From: Nocardioides houyundeii
Lineage (GTDB): Bacteria > Actinomycetota > Actinomycetes > Propionibacteriales > Nocardioidaceae
Assembly (NCBI RefSeq): GCF_002865585.1
Contig: NZ_CP025581.1
Coordinates: 1,798,001-1,862,000, forward strand
Length of the DNA: 64,000 bases
Direction of reading: 5' to 3'
The first letter of the stretch is position 1, and the number at the start of each line of letters is the position of its first letter. Both the position numbers and the translations under genes were made by a program. This document shows positions 29,138 to 38,505 of this stretch, piece after piece. The notes under the pieces were generated by a model. It saw only the letters and a program-made list of their open reading frames with translations, did not search any database and was not told where the DNA came from.

Positions 29138-29638
29138 GTGGCAACTCTGACAGTGTGGAAGTTCGACAATCCCGAAGGCGCGAAGCGAGCCGAGGATGCC
29201 CTCATCAGCCTGCAACGCCAGGAGCTGGTGCAGGTGCTCGACGCAGCGACCGTGTCGTGGCCGGAGGGGAAGAAGAAGCCCAGGACGCGTCAGGCCAACG
29301 ACCTGCTCGCTCCCGGGATCCTCGGTGGCATGTTCTGGGGTCTGCTCTTCGGGATCATCTTCTTCATCCCCCTGATCGGCCTGGTGGTCGGCGCCGCCTC
29401 GGGTGCGCTGATCGGGGGGCTGACCGACATCGGGATCAGTGACGACTTCATCAAGGACGTGCGCGCCAAGGTGACGCCCGGGACTTCCGCGTTGTTCGTG
29501 CTCACCTCTGACGTGGTCATCGACCGGGTGCACGAGGCGCTGCGCGAGGAGGGCATCCACGGGGAGCTCATCGAGACCAACCTGTCGGCCAAGGACGAGG
29601 AGAACCTGCGCAAGATGCTCCAGGAGGAGGACGCCTGA
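29138..29638 (+). CDS. DUF1269 membrane protein
   Basis: The protein is 166 residues and starts at a GTG with AGGAG eight bases upstream. An N-terminal alpha/beta part (LTVWKFDNPEGAKRAEDAL) leads into a Gly-rich membrane hairpin (about 62-98, with GILGGMFWGLLFGIIFF and GAASGALIGG). It ends in a ferredoxin-like half with DDFIKDVRAKVTPGTSALFVL. This matches DUF1269, whose function is not established. It stands alone between the adh divergent promoter and a strong terminator. The linkage to adh suggests expression under the same stress. Confidence 0.85.
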   Translation: MATLTVWKFDNPEGAKRAEDALISLQRQELVQVLDAATVSWPEGKKKPRTRQANDLLAPGILGGMFWGLLFGIIFFIPLIGLVVGAASGALIGGLTDIGISDDFIKDVRAKVTPGTSALFVLTSDVVIDRVHEALREEGIHGELIETNLSAKDEENLRKMLQEEDA

Positions 29639-29665
29639 GGGTCCTTCGTCCAGCACGCGACGGTC

Positions 29666-29695
29666 TCGGGACCCGGCCAGATGGCCGGGTCCCGA
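29666..29695. terminator. strong bidirectional terminator hairpin
   Basis: A 13-base stem, perfect apart from the loop, is formed by TCGGGACCCGGCC and GGCCGGGTCCCGA around the four-base loop AGAT. It lies 28 bases after the DUF1269 stop and just beyond the stop of the convergent channel-FUSC gene, so it can end both transcripts. Confidence 0.85.
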
Positions 29696-29704
29696 ACCAT
29701 TTCC

Positions 29705-32700
29705 TCAGCTCCGTCTCGACGATCCTCGATCGTCGTCGCTGGGGTCTGGCGAGACGTAGCTCAGCAGCGCCAGCACGGTGCGATCGATGTGGTCCACCCG
29801 CTCCAGGATGTCGAGGACGCCGGGGGCGGTGTCCTCGTCGCCGGGCTCCAGGTCGTCGTCAACGACCTCGCCCGGCACCCGGCCGGAGACGGCCGTGAAC
29901 AGCGCCGCCAGGTGCTGGTCCAGCCGGCGGCGCAGTCCCTCCCAGTCAGGGCCGGTGGTGTCCAGCCCGTCCTCGACGGCCCGTTGCACGGCGCCGGCCA
30001 GCTGTCGAGCCGAGTAGGTCAGAGACCACACAGCCGTCAGCTGCGACTCGATGCCACCGTCCTCCAGGGTCCCCGTGGTGCGCCTGAGCGGGGCCGAGGC
30101 CGCGGTGATCGCCCGGACCTTGCCGTCCAGGGCCAGCAGGCCCTGCTGCAGGGCTCCGGGCGAGATCTCCTCACGCCCTGAGGCTCGCTCCAGGCTGCCG
30201 GCCACGACGACTTGGACGTCCTTGACCAGGGTCCCCATCTCCTGGTTGAGCTTGCTGCGGGTGCGGGTGGGAAGGAGCTTCCACGCGACCAGCAGCGCGA
30301 TCAACGCACCGAGCAGGGTCTCCAGGATGCGGATCTCCAGGGCCAGGGTGGTCAGGCGTCCAAGGAACTCGTAGATGCCGGCGAAGATCAACGTCGTCCA
30401 GAACGTGGAGATGCCGTTGGCCACCGGACGGTAGTAGACCGAGCCGAAGACCGCGACGGCCAGGACCGGGATCATCACTTCGGACGGGGCGTCCGTGGCG
30501 ATGGCGATCCCGAACCCGACGGCGGCTCCCGCGACCGTGCCGAGGATGCGCTTGACCCCGTTGACGAAGGTCTCACCGTCGGTGGTGCCGAGGACCTGGA
30601 AGGCCGCCAGTGAGGCCCAGTACTGGTGGGTGCCGGAGATGGCTGAGCCCACGGCGAGCGCCAGCGCGGTCGAGACGGCGGCCTGCACGGCGCGGCGTTC
30701 GGCTGGCTGCACCCGTCCGGTCTCCGGCGTGGCATCGGAGCCATCCCCGGTGGCGCCCGCTGCGGAAGCGGCCGATGGAACAGGCATGGACAGGCCGCGC
30801 AGTGCCGCCTCGTCCTCCGGGTCATAGGGGTCCAGGGGCTGAAGTGCGCCGTGCTCGGCATCCCAGTCCAGCAGCACGGTCGCGTTCTGGTGGACGTCGT
30901 CGATGGCGCGGACCAGCCGCCGGGCGGTGCGCGGCCAGTGCTCCGGGGCGGGCGCGGCGTCCCAGTGCGGGATCGGCGTCGGTGGGCTGGCGTTCCGCTG
31001 GTCTGCTGGGGACTTTTGGGGGGTCTGGTTGGCGAGCGCGAGCTGGAGGTGCGAGCGAAGGAGCTCCAGACGCCCTGCGAGTCGACCACGCAGCTCCAGC
31101 GGCAGTGCCGTGCCAGTGACGTCGCGGACCGCGTCCTTGAGAGTGACCGTGGCCAGCTCTGCGTCGAAGACTCGCAACCTCAGGCCGCCGCCGTGCGCCG
31201 GGTCCAGGCCTGTGGCCTCCACCTCGCCGGCCAGCTGGCCAGCCACGAAGGCCGCTGCTCGGTGCACCCGACGGGTGTCGAGCGAGACTCTCCGTCGCGT
31301 CTCGGGGTCCCAGCGAGCCCAGGAGACCGCGTCCACGAGGGTGTCCACGGTGGCGACCATCTCCTCCGTCAGGGAGTGGATGCCGATGCGCAGCTGGTGG
31401 TCGTGGCGGTCCGGGAGCAGCACGTAGCTGCACACGAACGCCCAGGCCATGCCGACCAGGGCCGCGGCCGCGAACCAGGGGACGTCGTTCAGGTCCAGCC
31501 GCATGAGCAGTGCGAAGTAGTAGGCCATGAACGTGACCCGCCCCAGGGCCCCCCACCGCGCGCCGAACCGACTGGCCCCGACGCCGACGCACGCCACCAG
31601 CACCAGCAGGACATCACCGGCCAGGGCGGAGCCGGACACCAGAGCGCCCAGGAGCACCACCGCACCGACGGGGAGGACCATCAGGACGCTGGTGAGCTTG
31701 CGGTCATGGAGTGTCCGGTCGACGGCGATCCCGGCTGCGAGCATGGCCACGAAGCCGCCGAAGATCGCGGGTGGGACTGCTTGTTCCCCCAGCGCGTCGA
31801 AGACCAGGTGGAGCGACACGAAGGCCGCAGACGCGGCCAGCACCGCCCTGCCCGCGGTGCGAGCGCGCGCGTGCCCCGGATCGACTGCGCCCGATCGTCC
31901 TACCACCAGACGCGTCCAGTCGCGCGGACCCGCGGCGGAGGGGTGAGTGGATCGCCCCGTCCAGCGGGCCGCCTCGGGGACCTCCTCCACGCTCTCCAGG
32001 ACCACGGGATCCCGTTCCCCCAGCATCGAGACGGGACCGGCGGCGACGATCACCGGCTGGTAGTCGAGGTCGGCGCTGACCGCGAGAGTGACCTGCTGGG
32101 CGCGATACGTGAAGGGCAGCCAGGCGGTGTAGCGCTGGTAGGCGTCCTCGACGTCGGCCAGCGGGTCGGCCCCGGCGAGTCCCTGGAGCGCGTGCTCGAG
32201 CTCGATGAAGGCACGGACCCAGCCATCGGGCCGGTCCACGCGGCTGCCGCTCAGGTGTGCCGTGAAGGAGTCGCGCGAGACGACCTCCGGAACATCGACG
32301 TCGGACCAGCGCACCCGGCTCTGCAGGTAGTCGGCGAACTCCAGGAACTGGAAGGTCAAGGGACCAAGTGTCGGCTGGGTGGCGCCCGGATGGCCCGAGG
32401 GCAGCCCCCACCGGAGGGTGCTCAGAGTTCCACCCATCATCCGCAGGGCGTAGGGGAGGGCGAACTGGTCCTGGCCGCTCTGGAAGTAGTAGGCCGAGTG
32501 GTGCAGGCGCAGGCCGTCCGTGTAGGCGGCGAACGCGTCGGCGATGCCGTCGAGGTGCCCGTCGAGCCCGTTCACCTGCCCGTCCCTGAACCACGGGGTC
32601 AGGCTCGCCAGCGCCGTCCCGGCCCCGCGCTCGGCTGCGGAGAACTGACGACAGAGTGCGTTGAGGTTCCCCACGACGTCGTAGACGCCGAGCAGGAAGG

Positions 32701-33160
32701 TCAGGATCAGGGAGAGGAGGAGAACACCGGTCAGGGACTCCACGATGCTCAGGAACCGCAGCGCGTCGGTCTCAGCGGTGAGGGCCGAGCCGCCCACGGT
32801 CGCCAGCTGTGCGGCACTGAAGTACGTGGCGTCGAAGAAGTCCAGGCCTGCGCCTCGGCCCGAGACCGAGAACGAGGACCGGGACATCTGGGCGAAGTAG
32901 AGGAGGGCGTATCCGAGGATGGTGCCCAGAAGCCAGACCAGCACCACGACCACGATCTGGAGACCCGTGACCTGGCGAAGCCCCACTGGACGCCATCTCC
33001 GAGGCAGGCGCCTCGTCACGTTGCGCAGCAGGCGCCACTGCACCGTGGACACCCGGCTGGCCAGGAACCCCGCCTCGTCATAGTTCAGGGCGGTCAGGAA
33101 GACATCGAGCAGAGTTGCGCCGAGAACAAGCACGCCTAATGCCAGCCACACGGTCTCCAA
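29705..33160 (-). CDS. two-helix ion-channel module fused to FUSC-family transporter
   Basis: The 1151-residue protein probably starts at TTG 33160, behind GGGAG. Residues 1-180 form a pore module: a first helix, a second at 65-90, then a pore-loop with TVGGS at 121-125 in the place of a K+ filter (usually TVGYG), and a last helix (LLLSLILTFLLGVY). Residues 180-400 are soluble. Then come two membrane blocks (about 430-570 and 810-960) of the FUSC type (aromatic-acid efflux family; YWASLAAFQVLG, VNGVKRILGTVAGAAVGFG), with helical cytosolic parts after each. It is far longer than usual FUSC proteins. The filter lacks the Tyr-Gly needed for K+ selectivity, so what passes through it is unknown. 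The transported substrate is not predictable. Confidence 0.8.
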   Translation of the reverse strand: METVWLALGVLVLGATLLDVFLTALNYDEAGFLASRVSTVQWRLLRNVTRRLPRRWRPVGLRQVTGLQIVVVVLVWLLGTILGYALLYFAQMSRSSFSVSGRGAGLDFFDATYFSAAQLATVGGSALTAETDALRFLSIVESLTGVLLLSLILTFLLGVYDVVGNLNALCRQFSAAERGAGTALASLTPWFRDGQVNGLDGHLDGIADAFAAYTDGLRLHHSAYYFQSGQDQFALPYALRMMGGTLSTLRWGLPSGHPGATQPTLGPLTFQFLEFADYLQSRVRWSDVDVPEVVSRDSFTAHLSGSRVDRPDGWVRAFIELEHALQGLAGADPLADVEDAYQRYTAWLPFTYRAQQVTLAVSADLDYQPVIVAAGPVSMLGERDPVVLESVEEVPEAARWTGRSTHPSAAGPRDWTRLVVGRSGAVDPGHARARTAGRAVLAASAAFVSLHLVFDALGEQAVPPAIFGGFVAMLAAGIAVDRTLHDRKLTSVLMVLPVGAVVLLGALVSGSALAGDVLLVLVACVGVGASRFGARWGALGRVTFMAYYFALLMRLDLNDVPWFAAAALVGMAWAFVCSYVLLPDRHDHQLRIGIHSLTEEMVATVDTLVDAVSWARWDPETRRRVSLDTRRVHRAAAFVAGQLAGEVEATGLDPAHGGGLRLRVFDAELATVTLKDAVRDVTGTALPLELRGRLAGRLELLRSHLQLALANQTPQKSPADQRNASPPTPIPHWDAAPAPEHWPRTARRLVRAIDDVHQNATVLLDWDAEHGALQPLDPYDPEDEAALRGLSMPVPSAASAAGATGDGSDATPETGRVQPAERRAVQAAVSTALALAVGSAISGTHQYWASLAAFQVLGTTDGETFVNGVKRILGTVAGAAVGFGIAIATDAPSEVMIPVLAVAVFGSVYYRPVANGISTFWTTLIFAGIYEFLGRLTTLALEIRILETLLGALIALLVAWKLLPTRTRSKLNQEMGTLVKDVQVVVAGSLERASGREEISPGALQQGLLALDGKVRAITAASAPLRRTTGTLEDGGIESQLTAVWSLTYSARQLAGAVQRAVEDGLDTTGPDWEGLRRRLDQHLAALFTAVSGRVPGEVVDDDLEPGDEDTAPGVLDILERVDHIDRTVLALLSYVSPDPSDDDRGSSRRS

Positions 33161-33246
33161 AGCCCGTCTCCCTCAGTTAGCAGCTGCAATGCGGCTCGCA
33201 TTCGACAAAAGCGCAGGAATAGGCGCCCGAGACTCACGCCATGGGC

Positions 33247-33624
33247 CTAAGCATCAACTCCCCAGGAATAACCCAGGTATGCCAGTGCCACAGAGGCGGC
33301 CAGCACGCCGAATCCGTAGAGGGCTGCAACCGCGTAGTGCCTCGCGCGGACGAGGTCCACGGTCTCGTAGCTCGCGGTGCTGAAGGTGGTGTACCCACCG
33401 AGGAAGCCGGTGCCGAGCACGGCGCTGACCGCGGTCGAGGCTAGGTCCCCGGCCACCAGGCCGGTGATGCCTCCCAGGACCAGGGACCCTGACATGTTGA
33501 TCAGGGCTGTCGGCCAGGGGAACTGGGTCTTGATCCTGGAGCGGATGGCCCCGTCCACGACGAACCGCACTCCCGCGCCGACGCCGCCGGCCAGGACCAG
33601 GAGGATGAACAGGCCGGGGCTCAC
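33247..33624 (-). CDS. crcB: fluoride channel subunit CrcB/Fluc (second subunit)
   Basis: This is a 125-residue, four-helix protein from GTG 33624. It has the CrcB motifs GVGAGVRFVV, PWPTALINMSGSLVLG and GFLGGYTTFSTASYE, which carry the conserved Asn and the Phe/Thr track of the fluoride pore. The two crcB genes overlap by four bases (GTGA) and probably form a heterodimer that expels fluoride. A fluoride riboswitch was looked for upstream and not recognised. Confidence 0.93.
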   Translation of the reverse strand: MSPGLFILLVLAGGVGAGVRFVVDGAIRSRIKTQFPWPTALINMSGSLVLGGITGLVAGDLASTAVSAVLGTGFLGGYTTFSTASYETVDLVRARHYAVAALYGFGVLAASVALAYLGYSWGVDA

Positions 33625-34076
33625 GACGTCGCTCCGTCTCGGTGTGCCCGAGAGCGAGTCGCGGCGCTGGCCACCACGATGCCGAGGAAGGTGGCTCCCG
33701 CGCCCAGCAGCACGGTGCCCAGGCAGTACAAGGCTCCGACCCCGATCCTGGAGTCGTCCAGGAGCACGGCTGTGTCGGTGGCGAGCGAGCTGTAGGTGGT
33801 CAACCCCCCGCAGAAGCCCGTGCCGAGGACCAGCTTCAGGTGACCCGTGGTGCCCGGATCCGGCTTGGTGCGGGAGAGGGCCTCGTAGAGCAGGCCGAGC
33901 ACGAAAGCGCCGATCAGGTTGACCAGGGGGATCACCACGGGCACGTCGTCGAGGTCGGGCACGGCCAAGGAGAGTCCTTCGCGGGCTGCGACGCCGACGA
34001 GCCCTCCTGCCACGACCAGAGCGATCGAGGCGAGGTGCAGGTAGCTGGGCCCGTGGTGGTCCTCGGCTGCACTCAT
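33621..34076 (-). CDS. crcB: fluoride channel subunit CrcB/Fluc (first subunit)
   Basis: This 151-residue protein from ATG 34076 has the CrcB pattern (VAGGLVGVAAREGLSL, VPLVNLIGAFVLG-like, GFCGGLTTYSSLATDT). It has an N-terminal extension with DHHGPSYLH and a basic C-terminal tail. It is the promoter-proximal member of the pair and is divergent from the urease operon across 301 bases. Two different subunits in tandem are the usual arrangement in Gram-positive bacteria. Confidence 0.93.
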   Translation of the reverse strand: MSAAEDHHGPSYLHLASIALVVAGGLVGVAAREGLSLAVPDLDDVPVVIPLVNLIGAFVLGLLYEALSRTKPDPGTTGHLKLVLGTGFCGGLTTYSSLATDTAVLLDDSRIGVGALYCLGTVLLGAGATFLGIVVASAATRSRAHRDGATS

Positions 34077-34210
34077 GACTGTGACCGTATGGCGGCCGGC
34101 GAGCCGCCCACCAGAGCCCCTCGGCTCCCGCGGGGGGCCGAAAGGTCCCGGTCCAAGAGGGTCACTAGACCCTGGTCAATTCACGGCTAATCGATTATCA
34201 AGGGAAATTG

Positions 34211-34265
34211 GCGACGTTGCCACGAATTGTCTCAACGTACCCTGCTGCGGATTCAGCAACGTCGC
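34211..34265 (+). promoter_or_regulatory. structured leader before ureA
   Basis: The 301 bases between crcB and ureA are A/T-rich for this genome and contain no gene. GCGACGTTGC (34211-34220) and GCAACGTCGC (34256-34265) are exact complements. A smaller TGCTG/CAGCA pair lies inside the loop. A CCCGGC-TTTGTC-GCCGGG hairpin (34325-34342) follows nearer to ureA. They may be regulator sites or a folded leader RNA controlling urease. No known riboswitch consensus was recognised. Confidence 0.45.
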
Positions 34266-34377
34266 GTTCTGTGAATATCTTCGGGGTTGCGCCAATCGAT
34301 GTCATGCGTATGGTGGGGAGACGACCCGGCTTTGTCGCCGGGGGTTCATGCTGCGAGTTCGGGAAAGGCCCCAAATC

Positions 34378-34683
34378 ATGGATCTCACTCCTCGAGAGAT
34401 AGAGAAGCTCTACATCTACCAAGTTGCCGAAATTGCCAGAAGGCGTCGAGATCGAGGCACCAAGCTGAACGTCTCGGAGGCTCAGGCGCTGATCAGCGAG
34501 GCCATTCTCGAGGCCGCGCGCGACGGCAAGTCGGTCGCGGAGTGCATGGAGCTGGGCAAGCACGTCGTGGCGGTGGGGGACTGCATGGACGGCGTGCGGC
34601 AGCGCCTGGCGCTCCTGCAGGTGGAGGCGACCTTCCCGGACGGGAGCAAGCTGGTGTCGTGTCATGACCCAGTGGCGGCATGA
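34378..34683 (+). CDS. ureA: urease subunit gamma
   Basis: The 101-residue protein starts at ATG 34378 behind GAAAGG. It matches UreA (LTPREIEKLYIYQVAEIARR; LNVSEAQALISEAILEAARDG; MELGKHVV). Gamma, beta and alpha subunits form the (ABC)3 urease that splits urea to ammonia and carbamate. It overlaps the CbiX-like gene by four bases, so that gene lies inside the structural operon. The N-terminal YIYQVAEIA region is less common than the LLLF-type of enteric ureases. Confidence 0.93.
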   Translation: MDLTPREIEKLYIYQVAEIARRRRDRGTKLNVSEAQALISEAILEAARDGKSVAECMELGKHVVAVGDCMDGVRQRLALLQVEATFPDGSKLVSCHDPVAA

Positions 34684-35534
34684 CACGTTCATCTGCGTCG
34701 TCCGGCCCGCCCTCCCTGGTGTTGGTCACCGGCCACGAGGGCGGTGAGTCTCGGGACCTCCTGGGCCTCGCCGTGGTCGTGCCGGCCCACGTCGTCGTCT
34801 CGACCCGTCGGTCCCTGCACCACCAGGTCACCAGCCTGCTCGACGCCACCGACGCGATGGTGGCGGTGCTCCCGATGACCTGGGGCCGCGACCCGGTGCT
34901 GGTCGCGGAGAGCGCCAAGTCGCTGCACTGGCTTGCCACCACGGTCCAACCAGGACGGCTGCTGCTGTGTGATGCCTTCGGCACCCCCGACCACCTGGTC
35001 GCACACCTTCGCCGCGCGGTCCGCGAGACCTCGATGAGCCGTCCCGAGGCGGGCGTGGTGGTGGCCGCCCCTGCGGGCAACCCGTTCGACGACGCCGAGC
35101 TGCACCGCCTGGCCCACCTGGTCCGGGCCCATGGCGCCGGCACGCAGGTCGAGGTGGCCTGCACGGGCGAGGGGGGCGACGCGGAGGAGACCTTGCGCCG
35201 ATGTCGCCTGCTCGGCCTGCAGGAGGTCGTGGTGGTCCCTGCGGGATTCGACCGCTGGCCCGAGTCCGACGCGCCCGGAGTGACCTCCTACGGACCGCTC
35301 CTTTCTGCACAGGCAGCCGGCCGCGTCTTCGCGCAGCGGTTGTCGCAGGCCCGGCACCGGGCCGAGCACGGAGACGACGGCATCGCCCAAGGCCTGTCGG
35401 CCGACCACGGCCACGGCTACGCGCACTCGCACGACGTGGGAGGCGCGCCGGCGCACGCCCAGCACCACCCACACGCTCACGCACCCGGGCATCCGCACCC
35501 GCACCCGTCCGCGCCTGTGCCTGCCCCCCGATGA
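34680..35534 (+). CDS. CbiX/CfbA-like chelatase-fold protein with His-rich tail, inside the urease operon
   Basis: The 284-residue protein overlaps ureA by four bases and precedes ureB by 36. Residues 12-230 resemble the class II chelatase fold of sirohydrochlorin chelatases, with a conserved His near the start (VTGHEGG, H19) and two similar halves; the usual second His (before VRED-type residues) is not visible. The last 40 residues hold 12 histidines in DHGHGYAH, AHAQHHPHAH and HPHPHP segments, a classic nickel-binding tail. No ureE is present in the operon. The likely role is nickel storage or delivery to UreG, replacing UreE; enzymatic chelation into a tetrapyrrole is less likely. Fold assignment is by recalled motifs only. 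Confidence 0.65.
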   Translation: MTRSSASSGPPSLVLVTGHEGGESRDLLGLAVVVPAHVVVSTRRSLHHQVTSLLDATDAMVAVLPMTWGRDPVLVAESAKSLHWLATTVQPGRLLLCDAFGTPDHLVAHLRRAVRETSMSRPEAGVVVAAPAGNPFDDAELHRLAHLVRAHGAGTQVEVACTGEGGDAEETLRRCRLLGLQEVVVVPAGFDRWPESDAPGVTSYGPLLSAQAAGRVFAQRLSQARHRAEHGDDGIAQGLSADHGHGYAHSHDVGGAPAHAQHHPHAHAPGHPHPHPSAPVPAPR

Positions 35535-35570
35535 CCCGCCCAGCGCCCAAGCCCCTCTGGAGGTAGCACG

Positions 35571-36011
35571 ATGCTAGGAAGCCCGAAGTACGACCACCAC
35601 GATGCCGACATCGAGATCAACGCCGGACGAGCCACCGTCACGCTGAGCGTGACCAACACCGGCGACCGGGGCATCCAGATCGGCTCCCACTTCCACTTCT
35701 TCGAGGTGAACCGAGCACTCCTCTTCGAGCGCGAGCTTGCCTACGGGATGCATCTGGACATCCCCGCCGGCACCGGCGTGCGGATCGAGCCGGGGGACAC
35801 CCGGGAGGTGACCCTCACCGCGTACGCCGGTACCCGCCGGGTGATCGGCTTCAACAACCTCGTGGACGGCGGGCTGGACGCGCCGCACACCCGGAGCCGT
35901 GCCATGACCCGGATGGTCGAGCGCGGCTTCCAGAACGGCAAGCCCACCCAGGGCGGCGGCAAGGCCTCGCGAAGCGGCAGCGCCAGCAAGACACAGAAGG
36001 GGAACAGCTGA
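35571..36011 (+). CDS. ureB: urease subunit beta
   Basis: The start is ATG 35571, seven bases after GGAGGT. The 146-residue protein shows the UreB core ([44 protein letters not shown]). A Lys/Ser-rich C-terminal extension of about 30 residues is not part of the core and may be disordered. It overlaps ureC by one base (TGATG). Together with gamma and alpha it forms the enzyme. Confidence 0.95.
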   Translation: MLGSPKYDHHDADIEINAGRATVTLSVTNTGDRGIQIGSHFHFFEVNRALLFERELAYGMHLDIPAGTGVRIEPGDTREVTLTAYAGTRRVIGFNNLVDGGLDAPHTRSRAMTRMVERGFQNGKPTQGGGKASRSGSASKTQKGNS

Positions 36012-37735
36012 TGGCCATCATCTCCCGCAGGCAGTACACCGACCTGTTCGGCCCGACCGTCGGGGACAAGGTGCAGCTGGCCGACTCCAACCTGGTCATC
36101 GAGATCGAGAAGGACTTCAACGAAGGCAACTACGGCGACGAGGTCGTCTACGGCGGCGGCAAGACCGCCCGTGACGGAATGGCTGCGGACCCGGAGTCCT
36201 CAGGGGCCCGGGGAGGCCTGGACCTGGTGATCACCAACGCCATCGTCCTGGATCCGGTCCTGGGGGTGCTCAAGGGCGACATCGGGGTCAAGGACGGAAA
36301 GATCGTCGGGATCGGGAAGTCGGGGAACCCGCACCTGCAGCGGAACGTCGACCCGCGGCTCGTGGTCGGGCCGGGCACCGAGCTGCTCGCAGGCGAGCAC
36401 CTCATCGCCACCGCCGGAGGCTTCGACAGCCACGTCCACTACATCTCTCCCCAGCAGGCCTACGCCGCGCTCTCCAACGGCATCACCACGCTCTTCGGGG
36501 GCGGGACCGGTCCCACCGACGGCACCAACGGCGTCACCACGACGCCGGGTGCCTGGTACATCCAGCGTCTGCTCGAGGCGGCCGAGGACGTCCCGGTCAA
36601 CATGGGCTTCCACGGCAAGGGCAACGGCTCGCTTCCCGGGCCTCTCATCGAGCAGATCGAGGCCGGGGCCTCCTCTCTCAAGGTCCACGAGGACTACGGC
36701 ACCACCCCGGCTGCCCTGAGCTGCGCCCTGACGGTCGCGGACGACTACGACATCCAGATCTCGGTGCACACCGACAGCCTCAACGAGGCCGGCTACGTGG
36801 AGGACACGATGTCGGCCATCGACGGCCGGACGATCCACACCTACCACACCGAGGGTGCCGGAGGCGGTCACGCACCGGACATCATGAAGGCCGCCGGCTA
36901 CCCGAACGTCCTGCCGTCCTCGACCAACCCGACGTTGCCCTACACCGTCAACTCGGTGGACGAGCTCCTCGACATGGTCATGGTCTGCCACCACCTCTCC
37001 CACGACGTGCCCGAGGACGTCTCGTTCGCGGACTCCCGGGTGCGCGCCGAGACGATCTCGGCGGAGACGGTCCTGCACGACGAGGGCGTGCTGTCCATGG
37101 TCTCCTCAGACTCCCAGGCGATGGGCCGGATCGGCGAGAGCTTCATGCGGGCGTTCCAGATCGCCCACCACTGCAAGGACAAGCGGGGAAAGCTGCCCGA
37201 GGATGCGGAGGGCAATGACAACTTCCGAGTCCTCCGCTACCTCGCGAAGGTCACCATCAACCCGGCCATCACCCAGGGGGTCTCGGACTACGTCGGGTCC
37301 CTGGAGGACGGGAAGATCGCCGACATCGTGCTCTGGCCGGTGGGGTCGTTCGGAGCCAAGCCCAAGATGGTCATCAAGGGTGGCGTCATCAACTGGGCGT
37401 TGATGGGGGACCCGAACGCCTCGCTGCCCACGCCGCAGCCGGTCTTCTACCGGCCGATGTTCGGGATGTTCGGCCGAGCCCTGCAGAGCACCCGGGTGAC
37501 CTTCATGTCGCAGGCGGCCATCGACGCCGGAGTCCCGGAGAAGCTCGGTCTGGAGAGCCAGGTGCTGCCCGTCAAGCGGTGTCGCAGCATCGGCAAGGAG
37601 CACATGGTGCTGAACGACCGTACGCCCGAGATCGACGTCGACCCGGAGACCTACAAGGTCACCTTCGACGGGCAGCCGGCGCACATCGAGCCGGCGGAGA
37701 GCCTGCCCATGACCCAGCTGTTCTTCCTCACGTGA
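36011..37735 (+). CDS. ureC: urease subunit alpha (catalytic)
   Basis: This is a full-length 574-residue UreC. The nickel ligands are visible: HVH in [14 protein letters not shown], the carbamylated Lys in [11 protein letters not shown], two His in [17 protein letters not shown] and [12 protein letters not shown], and the Asp in [12 protein letters not shown]. The mobile flap Cys/His region reads [14 protein letters not shown]. The enzyme hydrolyses urea in the cytoplasm. It overlaps ureB and ureF. All catalytic residues are present, so an active nickel urease is expected. Confidence 0.97.
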   Translation: MAIISRRQYTDLFGPTVGDKVQLADSNLVIEIEKDFNEGNYGDEVVYGGGKTARDGMAADPESSGARGGLDLVITNAIVLDPVLGVLKGDIGVKDGKIVGIGKSGNPHLQRNVDPRLVVGPGTELLAGEHLIATAGGFDSHVHYISPQQAYAALSNGITTLFGGGTGPTDGTNGVTTTPGAWYIQRLLEAAEDVPVNMGFHGKGNGSLPGPLIEQIEAGASSLKVHEDYGTTPAALSCALTVADDYDIQISVHTDSLNEAGYVEDTMSAIDGRTIHTYHTEGAGGGHAPDIMKAAGYPNVLPSSTNPTLPYTVNSVDELLDMVMVCHHLSHDVPEDVSFADSRVRAETISAETVLHDEGVLSMVSSDSQAMGRIGESFMRAFQIAHHCKDKRGKLPEDAEGNDNFRVLRYLAKVTINPAITQGVSDYVGSLEDGKIADIVLWPVGSFGAKPKMVIKGGVINWALMGDPNASLPTPQPVFYRPMFGMFGRALQSTRVTFMSQAAIDAGVPEKLGLESQVLPVKRCRSIGKEHMVLNDRTPEIDVDPETYKVTFDGQPAHIEPAESLPMTQLFFLT

Positions 37736-38427
37736 GCGCGTCCACCAGCACCAGCCTGCTGGCGAGCCTGCAGCTCTCCGACTCGGCGTTCCCCAGCGGC
37801 TTCTACACGATGTCGCACAGTCTCGAGGGCTTCGCCCAGCTGGGCCGGGTCGACCGCGAAGGTCTCGGCGACCTGCTGCACGGTCTGCTGCTGCACTCGG
37901 TGGGACCCGGGGATGCGACGGCGCTGGCCCGGGCGCACGAGGCGGTCCGGGCCGGAGACTGGTCGCAGGTCACGCTGGTGGACCAGATGCTGTTCGCCGC
38001 CAAGCTGAACAGCGAGATGCGCAAGGCCTCGGTCCGCAGCGGTCACCAGCTCACGGACGTCACCCGGGAGGCGTTCGGCGGCGAACAGCTCCAGGAATGG
38101 GCTCGGCGGGTGGCAGCCAAGGAGACGCCGGGCTGCCAGCCGGTGGCGGCAGCAGTGGCCTACGCGACAGCCGGGGTGGACGCGGAGCAGGCGGTCGTCT
38201 CGGACATGTCGGCCTTCGCCGTCAGCTTCCTGGGCGCTGCCCTCCGGCTGCGCCTCACCGACCACAGGCACCTGCAGGTGCTCCTCCACGCAGCGGCGCC
38301 GGTCATCGAGGACGCGGCACGTGCGGCGATCGAGCGACCCTTGAGCGACCTCGGCGGCTTCGTGCCCATGGCGGACGTGATGTCGGCGCAGCACGAGCGG
38401 GCGCCCGCCCGGCTGTTCGCCAGCTGA
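37732..38427 (+). CDS. ureF: urease accessory protein UreF
   Basis: The start is a GTG at 37732 that overlaps the ureC stop (GTGA). The 231-residue helical protein matches UreF ([38 protein letters not shown]). UreF with UreD/UreH carries UreG and nickel to the apo-urease and gates GTP hydrolysis. It is in the usual order before ureG. Confidence 0.93.
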   Translation: MSASTSTSLLASLQLSDSAFPSGFYTMSHSLEGFAQLGRVDREGLGDLLHGLLLHSVGPGDATALARAHEAVRAGDWSQVTLVDQMLFAAKLNSEMRKASVRSGHQLTDVTREAFGGEQLQEWARRVAAKETPGCQPVAAAVAYATAGVDAEQAVVSDMSAFAVSFLGAALRLRLTDHRHLQVLLHAAAPVIEDAARAAIERPLSDLGGFVPMADVMSAQHERAPARLFAS

Positions 38428-38505
38428 GGTCCGCGGCCCCAGCACCGGGCCACCGGCCCGGTGACCTGAAGAGAACGTCCAGACACGAGCACACGAGGGG
38501 TTGGC

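Noticed and set aside
34077..34200. Fluoride riboswitch before the crcB pair
   Set aside because: The minus-strand leader was read for the known conserved core of the crcB motif and no convincing match was seen.
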